Assembly: GCA_002396645.1 (NCBI GenBank)
Contig: DGYI01000054.1
Location: 1-15,082, forward strand
From: Firmicutes bacterium UBA5010
GTDB taxonomy: Bacteria; Bacillota; Clostridia; Tissierellales; Sedimentibacteraceae
Reading direction: 5' to 3'
DNA length: 15,082 nt
The notes beneath the pieces were generated by a model that was not told where the DNA came from, ran no database searches, and worked only from the letters and a program-made list of their open reading frames with translations. Positions within the stretch are counted from its first letter, which is position 1, and each line of letters starts with the position of its first letter. The translations under genes were made by a program, and so were the position numbers. Shown here piece by piece: positions 1 to 7,346 of this stretch.

Positions 1-6
1 TGCCAT
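1..6 (-). CDS. tuf: Elongation factor Tu, first two codons only (partial)
   Basis: Reading on the minus strand, a perfect AGGAGG (15-20) is followed eight bases later by ATG GCA, which would encode Met-Ala before the window ends. EF-Tu proteins normally begin Met-Ala, and tuf directly follows fusA in str operons of Bacillota. The gap to fusA is only 56 bases and has no terminator, so co-transcription with fusA is expected. The identity rests on synteny, the ribosome site and two codons; no protein motif is visible. Confidence 0.6.
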
Positions 7-62
7 TTATTTTTCCTCCTAAATAAATTTTAATATTATTTATTTTATAATTTTACTCTTAA

Positions 63-2126
63 TTATTTTGTTATTATTTTTTCTGCAATGTTATTAGGCA
101 CTTTTTCAAAGTGGTCAGATTCCATTGATGATGTTGCTCTACCTTGAGTTAATGACCTAAGTGTAGTAGTGTATCCAAACATCTCTGAAAGCGGAACAAA
201 AGCATCTATTATCTTTACGCCGTTTCTTTCTGAGAAACCGTTAATTCTTCCTCTTCTTGAGTTCAGATCACCCATTACATCTCCGAAGTATTCTTCAGGT
301 GATGTAACTTCAACTTTCATAATCGGCTCAAGAATAACAGGAGATGCTTTTCTCATAGCCTCTTTAAATGCCATAGATCCGGCAATCTTAAATGCCATTT
401 CACTTGAGTCGACCTCATGGTAAGAACCATCATATAAGGTTACTTTAAAGTCTATACATGGATATCCGGCTAAAACTCCGTTTTCGGAAGCTTCTATGAT
501 ACCTTTTTCAACAGCAGGAATGTATTCTCTAGGAATAGATCCTCCCTTGATAGCATCAATGAACTTAAATCCTTCACCGACTTCTTGCGGCTCCATAATA
601 ATCTTAACGTGACCGTATTGACCGCTACCGCCTGATTGTTTTGCATATTTAACATCAACATCTGCTGTTCCACTGATAGTTTCTTTATAAGAAACTTGTG
701 GTTTACCAACATTTGCTTCAACTTTAAACTCTCTTAACAATCTGTCAACTATTATTTCAAGATGCAACTCACCCATACCGGCGATAATAGTCTGACCAGT
801 ATCAGGGTTTGTAAATGTTTTGAAGGTCGGATCTTCTTCGGCAAGTTTTGCCAATCCTACTCCCATTTTTTCCTGACCTGCTTTAGTTTTTGGCTCAATA
901 GCAACCTCTATAACCGGATCAGGGAATTCCATAGATTCAAGAACTATCGGATTATCAGGATCACACAAAGTATCTCCTGTAGTTGTGAATTTCAAACCAA
1001 CTGCTGCTCCGATTTCTCCCGAATATGCTTCTTTTATTTCTTCTCTTTTGTTGGCATGCATTTGAAGAATTCTTCCGATTCTCTCTTTTTTGTTCTTAGT
1101 AGAGTTTAAAACGTAAGATCCTGATTCCATAACTCCGGAGTAAACTCTGAAGAATGTAAGCTTACCAACAAACGGGTCAACCATAATCTTAAATGCCAAT
1201 GCCGAGAACGGCTCATCATCAGAGCTTATTCTTTCCATTTCCTCGCCTGTATCCATATTAACACCTTTGATGTGAGCTACATCGGTCGGTGCCGGCATAT
1301 AATCAATGACAGCATCCAACAGCTTTTGTACACCCTTATTTTTATAAGCAGTACCACATAAAACCGGTATGATGTCAACATTTATAGTTGCCGCTCTTAA
1401 AGCTTTTTTTATTTCTTCTGCAGTTATTTCTTCGCCCTCAAGGAATTTTTCCATAAGTGCATCGTCATAATCTGAGATAGCTTCTAACATTTTTTCTCTG
1501 TACTCATTAGCTTTATCTAAATACTCCTCCGGTATATCAATTACCTCGATATCGTCACCGGTATCATTCTTATAGATTGTAGCATTCATTTGTACTAAGT
1601 CTATGATACCTTTAAAGGTATCCTCAACACCAATTGGAAGCTGGATTGGAACTACATTAGCCTTTAATCTGTCTTCCATTGTGCTTACTGAATAGTAGAA
1701 ATCCGCACCAAGTTTATCCATTTTGTTTACAAAACACATTCTTGGTACTTGATATTTATCTGCCTGTCTCCAAACAGTTTCTGATTGAGGCTCAACGCCA
1801 TTTTTAGCATCAAATATTGCGACAGCACCATCCAATACTCTCAATGAACGCTCAACCTCTACTGTAAAATCAACGTGTCCAGGTGTATCTATTATATTTA
1901 TTCTAACATCTTTCCAATGACAAGTAGTTGCAGCAGAAGTTATTGTGATTCCTCTTTCCTGCTCCTGTTCCATCCAGTCCATTTGTGCTCCACCCTCATG
2001 AGTTTCGCCTAGCTTATGGATTTTTCCTGTATAGTACAGAATTCTTTCAGTACATGTAGTTTTTCCTGCATCAATGTGCGCCATTATTCCTATATTTCTC
2101 GTTTTCTCTAAAGGATAATCTCTCAT
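63..2126 (-). CDS. fusA: Elongation factor G (EF-G)
   Basis: Cytosolic translational GTPase that drives tRNA-mRNA translocation and, with ribosome recycling factor, splits ribosomes. The 687-residue protein has the normal family length. The G domain shows the P-loop AHIDAGKTT (16-24), the switch I region with RGITI (58-62), DTPGH (80-84) and NKMD (134-137). Domain IV carries the GGSGQYGHV segment and the C-terminal domain V contains SPVILEPIMKVEV. The start ATG follows an AGGAGG site five bases upstream. It lies 79 bases after rpsG and just before tuf, in the usual rpsL-rpsG-fusA-tuf order. It is the housekeeping EF-G rather than a TetM-type protection protein, judged by context and by its intact, ordinary architecture. 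I see no frameshift or insertion. Confidence 0.98.
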   Translation of the reverse strand: MRDYPLEKTRNIGIMAHIDAGKTTCTERILYYTGKIHKLGETHEGGAQMDWMEQEQERGITITSAATTCHWKDVRINIIDTPGHVDFTVEVERSLRVLDGAVAIFDAKNGVEPQSETVWRQADKYQVPRMCFVNKMDKLGADFYYSVSTMEDRLKANVVPIQLPIGVEDTFKGIIDLVQMNATIYKNDTGDDIEVIDIPEEYLDKANEYREKMLEAISDYDDALMEKFLEGEEITAEEIKKALRAATINVDIIPVLCGTAYKNKGVQKLLDAVIDYMPAPTDVAHIKGVNMDTGEEMERISSDDEPFSALAFKIMVDPFVGKLTFFRVYSGVMESGSYVLNSTKNKKERIGRILQMHANKREEIKEAYSGEIGAAVGLKFTTTGDTLCDPDNPIVLESMEFPDPVIEVAIEPKTKAGQEKMGVGLAKLAEEDPTFKTFTNPDTGQTIIAGMGELHLEIIVDRLLREFKVEANVGKPQVSYKETISGTADVDVKYAKQSGGSGQYGHVKIIMEPQEVGEGFKFIDAIKGGSIPREYIPAVEKGIIEASENGVLAGYPCIDFKVTLYDGSYHEVDSSEMAFKIAGSMAFKEAMRKASPVILEPIMKVEVTSPEEYFGDVMGDLNSRRGRINGFSERNGVKIIDAFVPLSEMFGYTTTLRSLTQGRATSSMESDHFEKVPNNIAEKIITK

Positions 2127-2205
2127 TTTTTCCTCCTTCTTGCTGCTTTAAAAAACATATTACTAATGTCTTGTATAACATGACTATTCATAAATTTATT
2201 TGTTG

Positions 2206-2676
2206 TTACCATCTAAAATGAGCAAATGCTTTATTAGCTTCCGCCATTTTATGTGTATCTTCTCTTTTCTTAACACTTGCTCCAACATTATTAGCAGCAT
2301 CCATTAATTCTTTAGCTAATTTTTCACGCATTGTTTTTTCTCCTCTTTTACGAGAATAAGTAACAAGCCATCTTAAACCAAGTGTCTGTCTTCTTTCCGG
2401 TCTTACTTCCACCGGTACTTGATAAGTCGCACCACCTACACGTCTTGCTTTTACCTCTAACACAGGCATAATATTATTTATTGCCTTGTAAAATACTTCT
2501 AAAGGTTCTTCACCTGTTTTTTCCTTTATGATATCAAAAGCGCTGTAAACTATAGTTTGAGCAACACCTTTTTTTCCATCATACATTAATTGATTTATCA
2601 ATTTTGTAACAATTTTATCTTTGTAGATAGGATCTTCCATAACTACTCTTTTGGGTATGTGTCCTTTTCTTGGCAC
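2206..2676 (-). CDS. rpsG: 30S ribosomal protein S7 (uS7), GTG start
   Basis: Primary 16S rRNA-binding protein that nucleates assembly of the 30S head and contacts the E-site region. The 156-residue product begins MPRKGHIPKR and contains the family signatures GKKGVAQ, VKARRVGGATYQVPVEV and RPERRQ, ending in AEANKAFAHFRW. The start codon is GTG (2674-2676), supported by AAGGAGG eight bases upstream and by the universal MPRK N-terminus. It is separated from rpsL by an unusually long 177-base structured gap and precedes fusA by 79 bases. In E. coli, S7 represses its own operon by binding the rpsL-rpsG gap; whether that holds here is an inference from position only. Confidence 0.97.
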   Translation of the reverse strand: MPRKGHIPKRVVMEDPIYKDKIVTKLINQLMYDGKKGVAQTIVYSAFDIIKEKTGEEPLEVFYKAINNIMPVLEVKARRVGGATYQVPVEVRPERRQTLGLRWLVTYSRKRGEKTMREKLAKELMDAANNVGASVKKREDTHKMAEANKAFAHFRW

Positions 2677-2853
2677 TTTGCTTCCCTCCTTAATAAAAAT
2701 TTAATTCATAGGTACTCGACAATAATACTCTAAACGTCCAAACGTAGTTTGGACAATGTCGTTTTGTGCACAACTTACATCTATATATTATGAAGGCGCT
2801 ATACAGCTTTTTCATATGCAATAGCCTGCATAGTGTGCCGAATATTGTTCGAT
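2677..2853 (-). promoter_or_regulatory. Structured rpsL-rpsG intercistronic region
   Basis: This 177-base gap contains several inverted repeats. A perfect 8-bp hairpin (GTCCAAAC, 2736-2743, with GTTTGGAC, 2747-2754, loop of three) can be enclosed by a distal 5-bp pairing of CGACA (2717-2721) with TGTCG (2757-2761). Nearer rpsL there is a 6-bp hairpin, TATGCA (2815-2820) with TGCATA (2827-2832). An alternative pairing, GCTAT (2798-2802) with ATAGC (2821-2825), would use that hairpin's loop. None is followed by a U-tract on the transcribed strand, so these are not terminators. I could not find a convincing promoter or a reading frame here. A role as an S7 operator or RNA-processing site is possible but unproven. 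Confidence 0.45.
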
Positions 2854-3267
2854 TTACTTCTTAGGTTTTTTAGTTCCGTATTTTGATCTAGATTGATTTC
2901 TCTTATTAACTCCAGCTGTATCAAGAGTACCTCTGACGATATGGTATCTAACACCCGGTAAGTCTTTAACTCTACCACCTCTTATAAGAACAACACTGTG
3001 CTCTTGTAAGTTGTGACCAATACCCGGAATATAAGCAGTTACTTCAGTTCCGTTTGTTAATCTAACTCTGGCAATTTTTCTTAAAGCTGAGTTAGGTTTC
3101 TTAGGCGTTACTGTTTTAACAGATGTACATACTCCTCTTTTTTGCGGTGAATTACTAACATTCATTTTCTTTTTCAATGTGTTTAAACTCACGTTAAGCG
3201 CAGGAGCTGTTGATTTGTATTCTACTGCTTTTCTACCCTTTCTAACTAATTGGTTAATAGTTGGCAT
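2854..3267 (-). CDS. rpsL: 30S ribosomal protein S12 (uS12)
   Basis: Decoding-centre protein of the 30S subunit that influences accuracy and is the classical streptomycin-resistance locus. The 137-residue protein has the Gram-positive form, with an insertion near residues 15-40 relative to E. coli. It contains SPQKRGVC (40-47), TPKKPNSALRK (54-64), GIGHNLQEHS (82-91) and GGRVKDLPGVRY (97-108). The lysines at 56-57 and 101, positions where substitutions give streptomycin resistance, are the usual drug-sensitive residues. Asp102 in KDLPG is the site that RimO methylthiolates in other bacteria. ATG follows AGGAGG seven bases upstream. It is 29 bases after the L7Ae-like gene, so the two are probably co-transcribed. 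Confidence 0.98.
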   Translation of the reverse strand: MPTINQLVRKGRKAVEYKSTAPALNVSLNTLKKKMNVSNSPQKRGVCTSVKTVTPKKPNSALRKIARVRLTNGTEVTAYIPGIGHNLQEHSVVLIRGGRVKDLPGVRYHIVRGTLDTAGVNKRNQSRSKYGTKKPKK

Positions 3268-3296
3268 TCGTGCACCTCCTTAATATAATATATATG

Positions 3297-3554
3297 TTAT
3301 TTTAAAACGGCAGCCGCCGCTGCGTTTACATCAATATTGCAGGCCTTACCCAAATCTTTCATATTATTGAAATAAACAATCTCTATATTCTTATCTTCAC
3401 AGATATTAATGATTTCTTTAGTAACATGTATATCTGCATCTTTTGATATAAAAACCTTGATTACTTCATCCTTTAATAAAAAGCGCAAAGTCTGCTTTTT
3501 TCCTATTACAATCTTTGAATCTGTCAGATTGCCGTGTAGCACTTGGTTATTCAT
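3297..3554 (-). CDS. ybxF: L7Ae/YbxF-family k-turn RNA-binding protein
   Basis: Small protein of the L7Ae/L30e/S12e/Gadd45 superfamily. Relatives in this exact location (B. subtilis YbxF) bind kink-turn RNA and associate with ribosomes; the physiological role is unsettled. Diagnostic features are the central strand-turn LLKDEVIKVFISKDAD and the C-terminal signature LGKACNIDVNAAAA, which matches the family's GKxCGIDVxAA. An in-frame ATG at 3561-3563 would add MLN, but it touches the AAGGAG site. The ATG at 3552-3554 sits nine bases from it and gives an 85-residue protein starting MNNQ, so I prefer that start. It is the first gene after the promoter in the rpoC gap and lies 29 bases before rpsL. 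Function is inferred from family and context. Confidence 0.9.
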   Translation of the reverse strand: MNNQVLHGNLTDSKIVIGKKQTLRFLLKDEVIKVFISKDADIHVTKEIINICEDKNIEIVYFNNMKDLGKACNIDVNAAAAAVLK

Positions 3555-3582
3555 ATTCAACATCTCCTTACAAACACTACAA

Positions 3583-3613
3583 AGATTATGTGCTCGCTAA
3601 GAACACATAATCT
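3583..3613 (-). promoter_or_regulatory. Leader hairpin upstream of the L7Ae-like gene
   Basis: A perfect 10-bp inverted repeat, AGATTATGTG (3583-3592) and CACATAATCT (3604-3613), has an 11-base loop. It lies in the predicted 5' leader of the str-type operon, about 20 bases before the AAGGAG site. On the transcribed strand it is followed by TTTGTAGTG rather than a U-run, so it is not a convincing terminator. A further AAAC/GTTT pairing can close it from outside. No clear kink-turn (paired GA steps plus a three-base bulge) is visible, so binding by the L7Ae-like protein is not supported by motif. Confidence 0.5.
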
Positions 3614-3642
3614 CAGTTTTCTAAAGGATTAAATACTTGCAT

Positions 3643-3671
3643 ATTTTATCATCATATTTTTTTTATGTCAA
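3643..3671 (-). promoter_or_regulatory. Sigma-A promoter of the ybxF-rpsL-rpsG-fusA-tuf operon
   Basis: On the minus strand a consensus -35 TTGACA (3666-3671) is followed by exactly 17 bases and TAAAAT (3643-3648, five of six matches to TATAAT). A TG one base before the -10 makes it an extended -10. Transcription should start near 3636, giving a leader of about 80 bases before the first gene. It lies just after the rpoC stop codon (the -35 starts 11 bases downstream), so the str genes can be transcribed independently of rpoBC. Confidence 0.85.
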
Positions 3672-3682
3672 TATTTTTTTAA

Positions 3683-6600
3683 CTATTCTGCTAAAATTTC
3701 TTCTTCCTCATAGCTTTCAACTTCAATTCCTACTGTTCTGTATCTCTTCATACCTGTGCCTGCAGGAATCAGTTTTCCTATAATTACATTTTCCTTTAAT
3801 CCCAGCAGATGATCAACTTTACCTTTAGTAGCCGCATCAGTCAACACTCTGGTAGTTTCTTGGAATGATGCCGAAGCAAGGAATGATTCTGTAGCAAGCG
3901 AAGCTTTAGTGATACCAAGCAGAGCCCTTTCTCCTGTAGCAGGCTCCAAGCCTTGTTCTTCTGCCTTTCGATTCTCAGATTCAAATTCATTTATAGAAAC
4001 CAAGCTTCCAGGCAGCAGCATTGTATCTCCCGCTTCATCGACTCTTATTTTATTCATCATTTGTCTGATGATAATCTCAACGTGCTTATCACTGATATCA
4101 ACACCCTGCATTCTATATACTCTTTGTACTTCCATCAGAATATAAGATTGCAAAGCTTTCAATCCGCTGATTCTTAAAATATCGTGAGGATTAATAGAAC
4201 CTTCTGTTATTTTTTCTCCGGCTTTTATATCCATACCATCCGATACTAATATCTTTGAACCATACGGTATCAGATAGGTTCTGCTGTCAACAATTTCGTC
4301 GTTTGTTACTATTACTTCTCTTCTGTTCACCTTTTCACTCAGAGTTATTTTTCCTGAAATCTCTGAAATTATAGCCAATCCTTTTGGTTTTCTCGCTTCA
4401 AATAACTCTTCGATACGAGGAAGACCTTGCGTAATATCTCCCGCAGTAGCAATACCGCCGGTATGGAATGTACGCATTGTAAGCTGCGTACCGGGCTCAC
4501 CGATAGATTGCGCTGCTATAATTCCTACAGAGCCTCCTACATGAACTAAATTGCCTGTTGCAAGGTTATTACCGTAACACTTAGAACAAACTCCGTGATT
4601 TGTTTTACAAGTTAAAACAGATCTTATCTTGATTATGTCTATAGCCTTTTCTTCTTCATATAATCTTTGAAGAAGCTCAGCAGTTTCTTCCGGTATCATT
4701 TCACCGGCTTTTACTATTATTTCACCGGTATTTTTGTTTACTATATTTTCAGCACTGAATCTGTCTGTTATTCTTTCTTTTAATTCTTCTATTCTTTCAT
4801 TTCCGTCAATAAAGGATTCAACTTCTATACCGTCTGTAGTACCGCAGTCAACTTCTCTTACGATAACATCCTGACTTACGTCAACAAGCCTTCTTGTAAG
4901 ATATCCCGAGTCTGCTGTTCTTAAGGCTGTATCTGTTAAACTCTTTCTTGTTCCGGAAGCGGAAATAAAGAATTCAAGAACTGAAAGGCCTTCTCTGAAG
5001 TTAGATTTAACCGGAATTTCAACTGTTCTACCACTCGAACTTGCCATCAGACCTCTCATACCCGCTAATTGCTTTATCTGGTTACGACCACCACGGGCTC
5101 CGGATACGGACATGATATATAAGCTGTTATCTTCTTTTAGATTATCCATCAGAACATTGGTAACTTCTTCTGTAGTTTCATTCCAAATCTTAACTACATT
5201 CTCGTATCTTTCTTCATCAGTCATTATACCACGACGATATTTCTTCTCATATTCCATAACCTTAGCATCAGCCTCAGCTATAAGCTCCTTCTTTCTTTCC
5301 GGAACTTCTATATCGCTTACGCTTACGGTTATAGCTCCCACTGTAGAGAATTTAAATCCTGTTGATTTTATTCTGTCCAAAACCTCAGCAGTTTTTGAAT
5401 TTCCATGCTTTTTGAAGCATTTATATATTATGTCTTCAAGTATTTTCTTAGTAACTATTCTGTCAACCTCTAAAGAAAATTTATCCGTCTCTCTGTTAAC
5501 AAATCCTAGATCTTGAGGTACATTTTCATTAAATATAAATCTTCCTACCGTACTTTCTACAAGTCTTGTTTCACCGTCCACAGTTACTCTTACTTTAACT
5601 TTGGCATGCAAAGAAACGGCTTTGTTGTAATATGCAAGAAGCATTTCGTCATAGTCCTTGAATATCATTCCTGCACCCTGTTCCTCAACATCTTTAAGAA
5701 CCATTGTCAAATAATAGCTTCCGAGTACCATATCCTGTGTAGGAGTTGTAATAGGTCTTCCATCCTTAGGTGCCAATATGTTGTTTACTGAAAGCATTAA
5801 AAATCTTGATTCAGCTTGTGCTTCTACGGATAAAGGAACATGCACCGCCATTTGGTCACCGTCAAAGTCAGCATTATACGCTGTACATACAAGAGGATGA
5901 AGCTTAATTGCCTTACCATCAACCAAAACAGGTTCAAATGATTGAATACCAAGTCTGTGAAGCGTAGGGGCACGGTTTAGCATAACGGTATGATCCTTAA
6001 TTATATCATCCAACACGTCCCATACAACCGCATCTACCTTTTCAACCTTTTTCTTCGCACTTTTAATATTATGTGCTACTCCATTTTCAACCAATTGCTT
6101 CATAACAAAAGGCTTGAATAGTTCAAGAGCCATTTTCTTAGGCAATCCGCATTGATATAATTTAAGTTCAGGACCTACAACTATAACCGAACGTCCCGAG
6201 TAGTCGACTCTCTTACCAAGCAAGTTTTGTCTGAATCTTCCTTGCTTCCCGCTTAGCATATCTGAAAGTGATTTTAGAGGTCTGTTTCCGGGACCTGTTA
6301 CAGGTCTTCCTCTTCTTCCATTATTAATTAAAGCATCTACCGCCTCTTGAAGCATTCTTTTTTCATTTCTTACAATTATATCAGGTGCTCCCAGATCCAG
6401 TAATCTCTTTAATCTGTTGTTTCTGTTTATTACTCTTCTGTATAAATCATTCAAGTCAGATGTTGCGAATCTGCCTCCATCAAGCTGAACCATAGGTCTC
6501 AAATCCGGAGGTATAACCGGGAGCACATCCAAAATCATCCACTCCGGCTTATTTCCGGACATCCTGAATGCTTCTACAACCTCAAGTCTTCTTGTAATTC

Positions 6601-7213
6601 TGATTTTCTTCTGACCCTTGCTGTCTTTTAGTTCTTTTCTTAATTCAAGAGTTTCTTTATCTAAGTCAATTTTCGTTAAAAGAGCTTTTATGGCCTCTGC
6701 ACCCATTTCCGCCTTGAATGCGTTTTTGTAATGCTCTTTATATTCTCTGTACTCCATCTCTGTGAGCAGCTGTTTTTCCGATAATGTAGTATTTCCCGGT
6801 TCAGTTACAACATATTGTGCAAAATAAAGTACCTTTTCAAGAGATCTTGGCGACATATCAAGCATAAGTCCAAGTCTGCTCGGTATGCCCTTAAAATACC
6901 AAATATGAGATACCGGAGCTGCAAGCTCTATGTGTCCCATTCTTTCTCTTCTTACCTTAGCTTTTGTGACTTCAACCCCACATCTGTCACAAACAACACC
7001 TTTGTATCTTACTCTTTTGTATTTACCACAATGACATTCCCAGTCTTTTTGTGGTCCGAATATTTTTTCGCAAAATAAACCATCTTTTTCAGGTTTTAAA
7101 GTTCTGTAGTTTATAGTTTCAGGTTTCTTAACCTCACCTCTTGACCATTGTCTTATCTTTTCAGGCGATGCTAATCCAATTCTTATAGATTCAAAATTAT
7201 TATATTCTATCAA
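3683..7213 (-). CDS. rpoC: RNA polymerase subunit beta-prime, TTG start
   Basis: Largest RNA polymerase subunit; it supplies the catalytic Mg2+ site. With the preferred start the protein has 1176 residues, close to Bacillota relatives. Visible features are the first zinc site (C60, C62, C75, C78), the catalytic NADFDGD motif (447-453, with D449, D451 and D453), the trigger-loop region GIIAAQSIGEPGTQLTMRTFHTGG, and the second zinc site (Cys in VDCGTTDG plus CKTNHGVCSKC). An ATG at 7229-7231 would add six residues but has no ribosome site before it. The TTG at 7211-7213 has GGGAG eight bases upstream and gives MIEYNNFESIRIGLASP, matching the N-terminus of B. subtilis RpoC, so I choose TTG. It follows rpoB after 133 bases. 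No terminator lies directly after it; the next operon's promoter does. Confidence 0.97.
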   Translation of the reverse strand: MIEYNNFESIRIGLASPEKIRQWSRGEVKKPETINYRTLKPEKDGLFCEKIFGPQKDWECHCGKYKRVRYKGVVCDRCGVEVTKAKVRRERMGHIELAAPVSHIWYFKGIPSRLGLMLDMSPRSLEKVLYFAQYVVTEPGNTTLSEKQLLTEMEYREYKEHYKNAFKAEMGAEAIKALLTKIDLDKETLELRKELKDSKGQKKIRITRRLEVVEAFRMSGNKPEWMILDVLPVIPPDLRPMVQLDGGRFATSDLNDLYRRVINRNNRLKRLLDLGAPDIIVRNEKRMLQEAVDALINNGRRGRPVTGPGNRPLKSLSDMLSGKQGRFRQNLLGKRVDYSGRSVIVVGPELKLYQCGLPKKMALELFKPFVMKQLVENGVAHNIKSAKKKVEKVDAVVWDVLDDIIKDHTVMLNRAPTLHRLGIQSFEPVLVDGKAIKLHPLVCTAYNADFDGDQMAVHVPLSVEAQAESRFLMLSVNNILAPKDGRPITTPTQDMVLGSYYLTMVLKDVEEQGAGMIFKDYDEMLLAYYNKAVSLHAKVKVRVTVDGETRLVESTVGRFIFNENVPQDLGFVNRETDKFSLEVDRIVTKKILEDIIYKCFKKHGNSKTAEVLDRIKSTGFKFSTVGAITVSVSDIEVPERKKELIAEADAKVMEYEKKYRRGIMTDEERYENVVKIWNETTEEVTNVLMDNLKEDNSLYIMSVSGARGGRNQIKQLAGMRGLMASSSGRTVEIPVKSNFREGLSVLEFFISASGTRKSLTDTALRTADSGYLTRRLVDVSQDVIVREVDCGTTDGIEVESFIDGNERIEELKERITDRFSAENIVNKNTGEIIVKAGEMIPEETAELLQRLYEEEKAIDIIKIRSVLTCKTNHGVCSKCYGNNLATGNLVHVGGSVGIIAAQSIGEPGTQLTMRTFHTGGIATAGDITQGLPRIEELFEARKPKGLAIISEISGKITLSEKVNRREVIVTNDEIVDSRTYLIPYGSKILVSDGMDIKAGEKITEGSINPHDILRISGLKALQSYILMEVQRVYRMQGVDISDKHVEIIIRQMMNKIRVDEAGDTMLLPGSLVSINEFESENRKAEEQGLEPATGERALLGITKASLATESFLASASFQETTRVLTDAATKGKVDHLLGLKENVIIGKLIPAGTGMKRYRTVGIEVESYEEEEILAE

Positions 7214-7250
7214 GGAGTCCTCTCCCTTCATTATTTTTTGGAAGTTTTCG

Positions 7251-7325
7251 GTGCGTCATATCCGCACTTGCGGCATAGCTGCACTTTTTTTGCTGCGAGA
7301 CAATGCTTCCACTGCCTTGCAGCAA
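7251..7325 (-). promoter_or_regulatory. Tandem hairpins in the rpoB-rpoC gap
   Basis: Two adjacent stem-loops fill most of this gap. The first on the transcript (7325 down to 7290) pairs TTGCTGC with GCAGCAA, then AGG with TCT, then CAGTG with CATTG around a GAAG loop. That is about 15 pairs with one A-C mismatch and two G-U pairs. The second (7284 down to 7251) pairs GTGC with GCAC at its base and TAT-CCGC with GCGG-ATA at its tip, around AAGT, with a bulged G. The first is followed by a run of A, not U, on the transcript, so neither is a standard terminator. RNase processing or a regulatory role is possible. Confidence 0.5.
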
Positions 7326-7346
7326 CTTTTTACACATTTTTATCTA

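Noticed and set aside
169..423. Plus-strand open frame inside fusA
   Set aside because: Shadow of a highly conserved gene; no ribosome site and no independent protein features.
63..2126. fusA as a TetM-like ribosome protection or fusidic-acid resistance gene
   Set aside because: It sits in the housekeeping str operon with normal EF-G motifs; no sign of a second copy or of transfer.
2717..2761. Promoter for rpsG inside the rpsL-rpsG gap (TTGTCC with TAGAGT)
   Set aside because: Both hexamers are weak, spacing is 18, and the -35 overlaps the hairpin; not enough support.
3583..3613. Hairpin after rpoC as a terminator of rpoBC
   Set aside because: It lies downstream of the next promoter and lacks a U-run on the transcribed strand.
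5112..5791. Two plus-strand open frames inside rpoC
   Set aside because: Antisense shadows of rpoC in AT-rich DNA; composition is that of reversed coding sequence and no start signal is present.
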